From Zasmidium citrigriseum (taxonomy: Eukaryota; Ascomycota; Dothideomycetes; Mycosphaerellales; Mycosphaerellaceae): a stretch of DNA of 64,000 nucleotides. The notes under the pieces are model-generated. The model saw only the letters and a list, made by a program, of their open reading frames with translations, was not told where the DNA came from and did not search any database. The DNA lies in assembly GCA_002786025.1 (NCBI GenBank), contig NHNW01000066.1, positions 1 to 64,000 on the forward strand, written 5' to 3'. This document shows, piece after piece, positions 48,628 through 59,039 of the stretch; the first letter of the stretch is position 1; each line of letters opens with the position of its first letter. A program made the translations under genes and the position numbers.

Positions 48628-49721
48628 TCAATCCAACTCAATGACCTCCGAATGGCTGGATGGGCGAGTGCGCTTTCTGGGACGCGGATTCTCGTCACGT
48701 TCTTCCTGCTTGATCTTCTCGAACGCTTTCAGCTTCTCCTACATAATGTCAGCTGCCGCTCAGGGAGTGATAATGCTTTGTGCCAGACCTTCGTCTCCTT
48801 CAACTCCCTCAGCGCCTCAGTGATCTTGGCAACATTGCCTGAAAAGGTGGTAGCATCTTGATCTTCGAGTGGTGGAGGAGAGGGCGTGCGTGGGATGATG
48901 TCCATTAACTTGAGCGAGTCTATGCCCTGGTCAATCTGCTATTCAGCAGCTCACAGTGATGCTTGCTTACCCAAGGAGCGGTAGTGGAACTTGAAGGTGG
49001 CGATAGGCTGATCGCTAGCTTTCTCGACACTCATGATCAAGTCCGATATGGTGTTGTCGACCGGGTCTCCTACCCTAGTACACATCAGATGTGGAATTCT
49101 GACCAAAGGGAGTCTCTGAAATACCCAACGGTAAGAGATACAGCTCTTGCATAAACCGCCTTCTTCGAGATCTTTTCGACTGCATTACGAAAATCGCAGT
49201 CGTCAGGTGGTCCTTTTGAGACCACAGCCTTGGACAAATGGTAGACCCGTATCTCGATGGCGCCAATTCTGTCGAATATCTCGTCGGCTTCTTTCATTCG
49301 GCTTCGATCTCGGGATGCACAGTCAGTATGAGCTTGACAACTCTCTTCCGTAGGCTGTAGATGACTCACCAATCACGGACTCGCCGAATATGTACGGGGC
49401 ATGTGCTCCAATGGAGTTCTTTCTCGTATACCAACCCTTGCTAATCCAGACCTTGCGCTTGCCGTTGCAGTGTTCAGATGTGACCACCTCGTGGTCGGCA
49501 TCATTCGCGTCTATTGATATGACATGCTTGAAGCCAGCACCACGAGTAGATCCTGCTTCGCCGACAACCTTGACTGCGAATGTCCGACCAACTTGAGCTT
49601 CAATGTAGCGGGTGATGGTATTTGACTGGTCGACAAGGTCCTCCTTCACGTGCTCTTGGAGTGGCTGTCCATCAACCGTGACGGTGACCTCAACTCCAGG
49701 GAGGCTGTCGAGAATGGCCAT
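48628..49721 (-). CDS. DUF7918-like protein, tandem copy D
   Basis: Five exons, 49370-49721, 49125-49308, 48971-49074, 48789-48919 and 48628-48738, giving 293 residues; phases 1, 2, 1, 0 as in copy B. Two donors are weak (GTATTT at 49124 and GTCTGG at 48788), but the frame and family match support them. N-terminal domain: AILDSLPGVEVTVTVDGQ, NTITRYIEAQVGRTFAV, IGAIEIRVYHLSK, RAVSLTVG. Second part: ATFKFHYRSLDSLKLMDIIP and KITEALRELKETK. Tail: KIKQEERDENPRPRKRTRP and final HSEVIELD. Its ATG context and first eleven residues are identical to copy C, suggesting recent duplication or conversion at the 5' end. Confidence 0.85.
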
Positions 49722-50122
49722 GCTGTCGGTGTGATTGGTCCTGGATCGGAAGGTGGAAGTGTATCGGTTATGTGTGTTAATTCTGTAGAGAAGTTGTTGT
49801 TGTTGGGTGAAGGTGTTGTTTGAAAGGAAGGAAGCGAGAAGAGGGGATTAAATAGGCTGGCACCTGCAGGCGCTCATACGAGAGACTTACCTCAGCTACG
49901 CGCATGTTTGCATGTGAAGAAAACACGAGGATGAAAGTTCGAAGACTCACATGCTTCCTCCGGTGTTCAAGGTCTCCAAGCCCCTCAAGTCAAGCTCTCA
50001 ACCAGTCCTGGGCAAAAAGACTGACGATCTGCTCGGCGCATGTGCAAAGATCACCACATTCAAGCCGCTCACAACCAAAACCTTTCCCGGCAGAGACGCC
50101 CATGCTGTAGCCAAATCAACTT
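49722..50122. other. Spacer between copies D and E
   Basis: 400 bases; a short GTT repeat at about 49792-49806. Promoter of copy D expected. No gene. Confidence 0.45.
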
Positions 50123-51146
50123 CTACTCCAAAACAATGACCTCGATCTGGCTATCGCGCCGAGCACGCTTCCGTGGCCGAGCCTCCTCCTCAGCCTCCTT
50201 CTTGACCTTCGCGGCGTTCGCCTTCTCCTCCTACAGGTCGGATCAGTTCTGTCCAGTCGAGTCTCCGACCATGTCACTTACCTCCAAGTCGCGGACTCTC
50301 TGCTGCAGCTTTTGGACCTCGTCTTCGGTCAGCGTAGTATGGTCCCGAAGCTCGAGGGGCTCAGGAGAGGGGGAGCGTGGGACAAGGCTCAAAGCCTTCA
50401 GGGCTTGCAGCGATCGATAGCGGAAGCGGAACGTGGCCAACGGGATGTCAGATGCCGTTTCTGCGTATACGCTATGCTCTGGCAATTGACTCTTCGTAGC
50501 CCTGTCGTAGCTGTTCCAACGTCAGTCATAGGCTCTGATCAGTCCTGGCTTGCTCTGCTGCATACCTGACGCTATGAGAGAGCGTACCACCCTTCGAGTC
50601 CTTCTCCGCAATGCTGGTGACGATGCTTGGGCGCTCAACGTAGTCTTCGTACCAGAAGGGAAATTGCTCCGCCAGCGACATCACAAAGGCCTCGACAGTA
50701 ATCATCCCAAGATCTTGAAGTTCTTCCTTCTCCTCGTCCGTCGCCTGGGGTCGCTCGACTATTCTTGATTAGCGTCGCAACTCATGGCCCCCAAAAGAAG
50801 ACTCACCGGTATCGAGAGTCCCGAATCTATATTTGCGAATCTTGCCTGCATGCGCACGAGCCCCTACCGTGTCCCAAGTCTCATCGGACTTCTTGGGCCA
50901 GTACTGAATGCCTCTGGCGGTGACATTTCCGTCGATGGACACCTTGTATCCCACTCCGATGCCGCCGTAGTCAGTACCTTTCGCTGTTCGGCAGTATATC
51001 TTGAACTGCTTGCCGGTCTCGGCCTCGATGTATCGAGTCAAAACCTTCTCGAGGTCTGGAGTGGACTCGTCCTGGTACTCGAGAAGCTTGGAGCCACCCA
51101 CGAGGACCGTGACCTCGATACCTGGAACAGAGTCGAGGATAGCCAT
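50123..51146 (-). CDS. DUF7918-like protein, tandem copy E
   Basis: Four exons, 50807-51146, 50566-50758, 50282-50510 and 50123-50230, giving 289 residues; introns at the family's phase-1, phase-2 and phase-0 sites, without the third (YRS) intron. N-terminal domain: AILDSVPGIEVTVLVGG, VLTRYIEAETGKQFKI, IRKYRFGTLDT, LGMITVEAFVMSLAE, GTLSHSVR. Second part: ATFRFRYRSLQALKALSLVP, DEVQKLQQRVRDLE. Tail: KVKKEAEEEARPRKRARR and final IEVIVLE, where the VIEL of the other copies becomes VIVL. Last gene of the array; unknown function. Confidence 0.87.
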
Positions 51147-51915
51147 GGTAGTAGGCCAAGGCAGATTGATTGTCGAGTGAAAGCTTGACGGTAATCCGGA
51201 ACTTGAGGGATCGCGGTACGTGAGCGCCTAGGAAGGGCTGGGTCGACTGAAAAGAGCGAGCGTCAGGAGCGCAGAATGGCGGAAAGTCGATCGCCCACAA
51301 TGCACCGCGATGTGCGATCTCGAGATGTCTGCAAGAAGATTTCGAAATTCAGCGGGCTTTTCAAAGGCGGAGACGGGAACGGGAGCGGGAGGTGACTCAC
51401 GTTTTCCAATCACATGCTGCAAGTGAATGAATCTAGAGCATTCACACCCGCCTCGGCGCTCGGGCACTATCTCTCGACGTGCTCGCTCTTGCCGGGTACT
51501 TTTCCTTGTGGAGCGTGTATACATAATGTCGCATCGTGCTGTGTATATCGCGACTAGGATTAGAGCCACGGCGGCAGATGGCGGCCGCGAAGGGCAAAGT
51601 TGTAGCGCTGGTGATGGGAATGAGCAGCGGCAACCTTCTTGTATTAGGACTGACAAGGGAAGACGATGCAGTAAAAGCTGCTAGCGAGGTTGGGATAGAG
51701 TATCATAAATGATTCTTTGTTCGTCTGTTAGCAATTGGCAAACAGCAGGTGCACAAAGCAAAAGCAGGATCAACGTACAAGGTTCCTTTCCTCCTATCCC
51801 GACGTAAACATTACTAGTTATAATCTTCCTCCTACACCCAGGCCCCAACCACATTATCATCCAATCACTCGCCACGAGCAACATTAGGGTATTCATATCC
51901 TCCTAGGCCATCCGT
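51147..51915. other. Intergenic region
   Basis: About 770 bases between copy E and the glutaminase-family gene. Overlapping short frames only. Confidence 0.5.
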
Positions 51916-54273
51916 CTATCCTCGCCACTCGACTGCTCTCCTCTGCTTCTGCTTGCCCTCCTTGCTCTTCTTTCCCGTAATACTCCTAGCTCCATCCAAA
52001 GCCATCAAAGCAAAGTTCCCTCCAGCCTCCGGCCAACGATCACTGAAGGGGTTTGACGCATCTTCAGTCGTAAGAGATGATCGCACCCACTGGACAAGCA
52101 TGTCCTTCACGTCATTGGCGCCGGCAGCCATGGCAGTTCCGGCTGCGAACATCATCGAATCGGTCGTAAGGGCATCGGCGGTTTCGGCGGACTGCCGGTA
52201 GAAGGCAGATTGCATGGCGTATGCGTCGGCCGGGAACGTGTTTAGATTCAGTAGAACGTCCATGTACAGATCGCTCGTCAGCGTCCGGGTGTCGTCTTGT
52301 CCTGGTGCGAAAGTAGAGTGCGTGCGGTTCGCATTTGTGCCGGGGCGGTTGATGTAAAAGTGGCTGGCGAGCGACTTGCCAGCATCAGAGTACTTCTTTT
52401 GTCCAAACATGATACCGTAGGCGTTGAGGGCAAGTGCAGACTTGATGGTAAGATTTGTCTGGTTCGGTCCCTTGTCGACGTTCGTGGAGAGCTGCAGCTT
52501 TGTGGCCGGTCTATGCTTGATGAGATAGTCGGCGTACCTCTGAAGAAGACCAGAGTATTGAGAAGCCCATTGCTTATTGCCGGTGGCCTGCTGATACATG
52601 TAGGCCAACAGGATCAAATCGCAGCTATCTCCAAGAGGATTGTGTTGATGAAGATCGTGCCCGAGTCCAGTGGCATCCGGCAAGTGAGCACCGATGTCGT
52701 GAGCAGGGTAGTCCATCTTCCAGTCTCGGGCGACGACGTTCTGCATGACAGGTTCGAGCAACAGCCGAATATACTCTGGCGCCATGGTGTACAGGACTGG
52801 GGACAGCGAGTAGATCCCGCTCAGTGAATTGACAGACCCACCTTCCTTGATGTCCTTCATGAATGCCATCATGATGCTGGTGTCATTGGAGCCCTTCGGG
52901 ATTGTGAGGTCCATGGAGCCAAAGGCTGGCCGTACTGAAAGTGCTGCAACTGCGGTGTAGTCTCTGCCCGCAATCGCTTTGGACCTTTTGGCAATCGCAT
53001 GATCCAACGTCTTGGACTCTGCTTTGGCAGCTTCGAGATCATTCAATGCACGCACGCAGCCACAGTAGATGTTGTCGCACTCGGACCGCCAGTAAGCCGA
53101 TCTCTCGCTTCCTCTGTAATGAACGACCGTGTCCTGATCGATGCCGACAGCGAAGGTGGCGCTTCTGGTGTTGTAGACGCTGCCAAAGTCGTGAATGATG
53201 CTCATGGCACTGCCTTGGCCAGGGGCGTACGACTTGGAAATCTTGCCAGGCATTGTGAACCTCGCACGCATGTCGCTGATGTCTCCATTCTGGATCCAGG
53301 TGTTGGACGGTATCGTCCGGGTACAGTAGGCCATCTGGGCTGATGAAGCCATATCGCCGGAGTCTGAAAGAGGGGTGGCATTCGCATGGCGCACGGACAA
53401 GCCGATCGTGTTCGTTGAGGCCCCCAGGTACTCTTGATGCAGCTTGCCGTGAGGGCCGCCGATCCAGCTGGAATCCATGTCGGAGTATACCATCACATTC
53501 GAAGCAAAGAGAGGATTGTTTGAGGCAGCAGAGACGGTCAGATAGCTGAATGGTAAGCTCTGGCGGAAGTAATTGTCAGGAGCCACGGGCGTGAAGAAGT
53601 CCAGTGTAAAGTCAACGTATGGCGTAGACAAGCGGAACGCGGTATGGGTCGATGTGACTGTGACCCCCTCTAGGCGGGCATGGCGTATGTTCTTGTCAGG
53701 ATCAGGCACACCAAAAAGGCTGTATGATCTCCCATTGACGCGGCCGATGACAGACCAGGTGAGAGGTTCCCCGTTCCAGAACTGTGCCGAGGCGGAGGGC
53801 AGATCGAGCGCTTCCGTTCCAGATACCTATGCTGCTCGGCGTCAGTATTGAGCTGCGAACGTTAGAAAGAGTCGTCGAACCTGAAAGGTGTGCATTCCGA
53901 ACGGCCAGTGGATAGGAAGCCGGAAGAATTGCTGGGGAGAAGGAGACCCAGGTACGCAGGTAAGGCCACAGGATAGGCTCCAAGAGCCAGATGAGGAAGT
54001 TATCAATGGACCATATGATCCCAACAAGTGTAGCAATGACGGCGATTCCAACGAGAATGTCCAGGATCAAGTCCTTGTATGTGTACTTCCGTCTGGACTC
54101 TGCGTTGAGACGGCGAACAGGAATGACGAGATATCCCCAGGAATAGTAAGAGTCCTTTTCACTTGGTCTATGACAGTCAGCCGTGATGCGTTCAGTCAGG
54201 TGGTTTTGACTTACATATCAGTCTGGACCGAATTGATGGATTCGCCGTCGCTCTTCTCGCTTTTGCCGTCCAT
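51916..54273 (-). CDS. Membrane-anchored glutaminase A (GtaA/DUF4965) family protein, possible nonsense mutation
   Basis: Proposed exons 54215-54273, 53881-54167 and 51916-53831. Phases sum to 754 codons, but codon TAG at 53827-53829 interrupts the third exon three nucleotides in. Around it the family reads LAVRNAHLSA-(W)-VSGTEALDLP, so a Trp codon appears to have become amber. An acceptor 21 nt further in (after ggaacggaag) would skip it in frame. N-terminus: short cytoplasmic tail, then a membrane segment (ILVGIAVIATLVGIIW), so a type II anchor. Body: QFWNGEPLTWSVIGRVNG, YWRSECDNIYCGC-like linker, DWKMDYPAHDIGAHLPDATG, GDSCDLILLAYMYQQATGN, NQTNLTIKSALALNAYG and RWPEAGGNFALMALDG. Family members include Aspergillus glutaminase A. 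Extracellular, wall-facing role likely; substrate not certain. Confidence 0.75.
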
Positions 54274-54860
54274 CTTGCTAACGTCGAGGGAGATATGTGA
54301 TGTGATATTCGAGCGTCCAGATGGCAATACAGATTGATGTGAAGAGTGATCTGAGAAGACAAGCGATGGAGTGGCGTGAGATGTGATGTTGGGAGAGAAG
54401 AGGCACCAAGAGCGTGTTGTTTACCTGTCATGACTTACTCCTCGGGCAACTGCCTTGGCCGGCAAGCAAGAGCGGGAAGGGCTCGGCAACGACTGCCACG
54501 CTCCTGCATGTTGGGAATGTTGTCACAAGGAAAGCGCCCGTGGTCATTTGAGGGACGAAATGGCATGTGATGGAGAAAGTGAAGTGAATGAAAGGAATCG
54601 TTCTGGACGAGAGGAAGTTGGATACAAGCATTCGGGAACTCGCGCCGATCTTTCCCGAATTCAAGAGACCTCGAAACCTTCCAAACGAGACTCGCGTGCG
54701 AGTTATGATGGCGACATTCGCCTTCCACCACGGCCAGCCTGGCCGAGGGCACTCGTAGCGTAGGTCGTCCGCCTTTCTTTGGCCCCAATCCCCCTTCTCC
54801 CCTTATACAAGTCCTCAATCAATCCTTTCATTAACTCCTTAATCAATCCCGCCCGCCGCC
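54274..54860. promoter_or_regulatory. Divergent promoter region, GtaA-like and Pcs60-like genes
   Basis: About 590 bases between two divergent genes. No coding signal; a pyrimidine-rich leader with repeated AATC (caatcaatcc, ttaatcaatcccg) lies just upstream of the ligase ATG. Confidence 0.45.
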
Positions 54861-56465
54861 ATGACGACGCTCGCCAATTCGTTCTCGTCGACCTCCAACG
54901 ACATCGCCATCGTCGTGCCCGGCCCGCCCAAGCTCGAGATCACATACAAGCAGCTCAACGCTGATGTCTCGACCTTCCAGCGCAAGCTCGCCCTGCTGGG
55001 CATCTCACCGGGCGCTGCTGTGTCCATTGCCCTGCCCAACAGCTACCCCTTTATTGTCGCCTTCATCGCCGCATCGTGGCAGCGAGGAATTGCAGCGCCA
55101 TTGAACCCGGCATACAAGCAGAGCGAGTTTGAGTTCTACATCGATGATCTTTCGTCTGCGTTGGTGTTGGTGCCGCAGGGGCAAGCAGACGGGCCAGCTG
55201 TGAGAGCGGCCAAGAGATACAATGCTGCGGTAGCTGAGTGCTACTTGCATCCTCAAACGCACGAGGTGGTGTTGGATGTCAAGGACAATGGAAAGCTGGC
55301 TGGGAAGAGCAATGCAAGAGTCGAGCAGGCACAGCCAGAGGACACTGCTCTCGTCCTGCACACATCGGGTACAACGGGCAGACCCAAGGCGGTGCCTCTC
55401 TCGCACCGCAACCTGACGCGCACCATGCTGAATATCAAGAACACCTACCAATTGTCGCCCGCCGACCGCACAATGCTGGTCATGCCGCTGTTCCATGTCC
55501 ACGGCCTGCTAGCTGGTTTCCTCGCACCTCTCGCATCTGGCGGCTCTGTCATTGTGCCCGGCGCATTCAGTGCCACCACCTTTTGGAAGCATTTTGTCGA
55601 ACACAAGGCCAACTGGTATACCGCCGTGCCTACGATGCATCAGATCCTGCTCATCAATGAGAAACTCTGGCCGAAACCCATGCCCAACATCCGCTTCATT
55701 CGATCTTGTAGCTCTCCGCTCTCTCCCAAAGTCTTCCACGATCTCGAGAAGGCATTCCAAGCTCCCGTTCTTGAGGCTTATGCCATGACCGAAGCTGCTC
55801 ATCAGATGACCTCGAACCCACTCCCACCAGCAAAGAGGAAGCCGGGATCTGTAGGCATTGGACAGGGCGTGGAGGTCAAGATCCTCGACCAATCCGGGAA
55901 TGAGGTACCTCAGGGCAGCGAAGCAGAGATCTGCATTCGCGGACCAAATGTCACCAAGGGATACATCAACAACGAGAAAGCAAATGCAGAATCGTTTACC
56001 TCCGGCGGCTTCTTCAGAACAGGCGATCAGGGCAAGAAAGATGAAGATGGATATGTCATAATCACAGGCAGGATAAAGGAGCTGATCAACAAGGGCGGTG
56101 AGAAGATCAGTCCGATTCAGCTGGATAATGTTCTGGCACAACACCCTGCAATTGCAGAGGCAGTGTCGTTTGCAATTCCAGATGACCTGTATGGTCAAGA
56201 CGTGGGAGTTGCAGTTGTGCGGAAGCAAAAGAACCAAAGTCTGGGTGAAGAGGAGGTGAAGGCGTACATGCGAGAAAAGGTCGCCAAGTTCAAGGTACCG
56301 AAGAGGGTCTTCTTCACTGAGATCATGCCAAAGCAAGTCCAATCTCCCTGCCCAAGCCCTATACATTGCTAACTAGTCTCTTCCAGGACCGCAACTGGCA
56401 AGATCCAGCGAAGAAACGTGGCAGATGCCATGATGAAAGCCGACCCGGCGAAAGCGAAGTTGTAA
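54861..56465 (+). CDS. PCS60: Pcs60-type peroxisomal AMP-dependent CoA ligase (oxalyl-CoA synthetase-like)
   Basis: Two exons, 54861-56332 and 56387-56465, giving 516 residues. The intron is GC-AG (GCAAGT...GCTAACTAG...TTCCAG, 54 nt); with it the A10 motif is restored as PK-TATGKIQRRN. Adenylate-forming motifs: LHTSGTTGRPKAVPLSH, MPLFHVHGLLAGF, YAMTEAAHQM, FFRTGDQGKKDEDGY and GRIKELINKGGEKISP. The protein ends AKAKL, a PTS1-type tripeptide (AKL), so peroxisomal import is expected. Yeast Pcs60 and plant AAE3 activate oxalate to oxalyl-CoA; the close overall match suggests the same here. Without the GC-AG intron the frame stops after 503 residues and loses the catalytic lysine region. Confidence 0.93.
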
Positions 56466-57547
56466 CATCATCCATACCATGACATCTTTACGAACCATCT
56501 CCGCCTTCTATCTTTACATCGCCTGAAGTTATGCATTCTCGTCAGGCACGTGAGAAGGATTGACTTCGCAATGAATGCTTATATACGAAGTCCAAGACGA
56601 TCTTACAAGGACCACCTAGCAACCAAATGCCGACCTCGAAAGTCAGCCTGAGATTGACTTATTTACTCCTCTAGGACTCACGATCATCAAATCGCCCACC
56701 TTGCAATGACCAATTCCGCGGAGAACTGCAGCACAAGCAGTGCATCATAACACTGCACGACGCCACGCCTCAATGGCGGCCACAAACTACGCAACGCTTT
56801 GTACCCGTTCATGCACGTTTCCGTTCCTGAAACAATCAGCCTCTCCACACAACGCAGGTCCCAGGATGACCTCTTCAGACTTGCCGATTTGACGTTTGAC
56901 GTTGGCGAGCACATGGACCTCAGTCCGGGATATCTCTGCAGCGTCTCATTAATTCCTAAAATTACACAACCAGCTGCCCAGGATGTGTGAAGCCGGAGAG
57001 AACCGGTTCGTCTGCAGTGGACGCATGCGCATTGTTGCATGCGAAGCTTGTTTGAACCCCGAGCACCAATACTCGGGAGTTTTGTACCTCTCATGCAGTG
57101 ACACGATCACCCGACGACACGGCAACCGTTGAGGCTGCTACGGCAGTGTCAACAGGCCAAGAACATTCGGCGATGATAGGTCCTGGCTTCCAACACTCTC
57201 GGATGCCTTCCGGACGGGCGACCAGCTCGACCCTTGCAACCGTGAGATGTGTGTTTCCAGGTACCACCGCATGGGGTTTCCGGGGAACCGCTGTGGCAGT
57301 TGGAGAGATGCAATGTAAAACTGCAATTCCGTGCGATCTCTTGCGTGGTACGGAGAGGAGAAGGTGTTGTTTGCTCTTCTTTTGGCTTTCTTCCTTTTCC
57401 CTTCTGTACCTCTCTGCTGGCTGCTGTCTACTTTTGTATACTTCTTATGTTTCTCTTTTAGATAGCTGAAGCGGCCTTTCGTTTCATGTCCTGACGCTCG
57501 TTGGCAAAGCAGAAAGGAGAATCGATCTTTGAAGTAGAGGGAGAAGG
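56466..57547. other. Intergenic region, about 1.1 kb
   Basis: Only short overlapping frames; nothing recognised. The tyrosinase promoter and the ligase 3' UTR should be here. A CT/TC-rich tract (about 57368-57425) lies about 120-180 nt upstream of the tyrosinase ATG, as is common in fungal promoters. Confidence 0.5.
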
Positions 57548-58913
57548 ATGTTGCTACGAGGCTTTCTCGCAACACTGGCGGTGTTGACTGCTGCGACGCC
57601 TCTTCAGAATGAAGCACGACAAGGTTCTGCTGAGCAGCAAATGCAGCAGATCATCAACAACTACAACATGGTCATGAATCGGACGCTAGGAGGGCAATGC
57701 AACGCAGGCAACGTGAGAATCCGAAGAGAGTGGTATGTCAGCCTTCCTCGCACCTCGAGCATCACCAACTGATATATCATGTACAGGGGAGATCTAAGTC
57801 CTGCCGATCGCCGCCGCTACATCGCCGCTGTCAAATGCACCGGTCGCCAGCCCGCCCAGACGCCTCGCTCCTATGCCCCAGGTGTACGGAACCGCCATGA
57901 TGATTTCGATGTCACGCATATCACGCAATGGCAGAATTTCCACAATTCTCCAATGCTGCTTGCGTGGCATCGTGGTATGGTGGGTCAGATGGAAGATGCG
58001 TTGATTGAATGTGGATGGGATCAAGGTAAGACATCAACCAGATGAAGGCGTGAAGAGGGCTGAACAGATGTTAGGCCAACCCTATTGGAACTACGCCAAA
58101 TGGGCGCAGGTCCCGTGGCAAGAAAACCCGCTCTTCGACGGCAGCGACACTTCTCTCTCCGGCGACGGCTCACCACATCGCGACCCTCAGAACGGTACTG
58201 TGATCTCGGACGACTGCAACTGCGTCACCACAGGTCCTTTCGGGGACTGGACAGTCAATATCGGCCCCCTGAACGCCCTCTGCCAGAACAATCCCGCGCC
58301 AAACGGTCTGGCATACAACCCTCGCTGCATCACGCGCAAAATCAACCCCAGCGTACAGCAATACTTAAGCTACGACGTCCTCGTTCGTACAATCACACAA
58401 CATACCGGTACCCATCCTTCCCTCCCTCACCCCTCCAAGCAAAATCCCCCTAACACTTGAAATCTAGATTTCACCGACTTCGCAGTGCACCTGGAATCCT
58501 CCCCCGAAGGCTTCCACCCCAACCCCCACACCTTCATCGGCGGCATGCAAACCGACATCCCGGGCTCCTCGTCCGACCATGCTTTCTACTTCCACCACTG
58601 CGGACTCGATTGGCTTTGGGCTTTGTGGCAGGCGTTGGATTTGGAGAGGAGGGTGAATGTGGTGGCGAATACGGAGGCGTTTCGGGAGTATAGGGAGAAT
58701 CGGAATCCGCCTTGTAAGTCGACCTTTCTTGTTTTGATGGATTGTTGGAATGAAAGAACGGCGAGGTTGATGCTGATGTGATATGATTTAGGGCCCATGG
58801 TCCCGCAACCGAATCTCGACACGGTGATGAATTACTCGCCAAGTTTTGAGAGTCTGACGATACGAGAGGTGATGAGTACGACGAGTGGGAGGTATTGTTA
58901 TATTTATCAATAA
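57548..58913 (+). CDS. Secreted tyrosinase-family (type-3 copper) oxidase
   Basis: Five exons, 57548-57732, 57787-58025, 58075-58407, 58468-58713 and 58792-58913, giving 374 residues with exact phases. Signal peptide at residues 1-18 (LLRGFLATLAVLTAATP). CuA region: DFDVTHITQWQNFHNSPM then LLAWHRGMVGQMEDAL. QPYWNYAKWA follows. CuB region: HPNPHTFIGGMQTDIPG and SSDHAFYFHHCGLDWLWALW. The histidines expected for both copper sites are present. Short tyrosinases of this type oxidise phenols or catechols outside the cell; in fungi, relatives also tailor cyclic peptides, so monophenol activity is not certain. Convergent with the next gene, 126 nt away. Confidence 0.93.
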
Positions 58914-59039
58914 CAATTTACTGCCCTCATCGCAGGAAAGGAGAGAAAAACACAGGTGTCGTTTTGAAGCAAGGAGTTGGACGGACAATCGACACTTCAC
59001 TACAAGAACGTAATTCGAAAATCTAATGTTTGTCTCTCA

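Noticed and set aside
55509..56366. 285-codon minus-strand frame
   Set aside because: Antisense to the Pcs60-like ligase, which has all adenylation motifs on the + strand.
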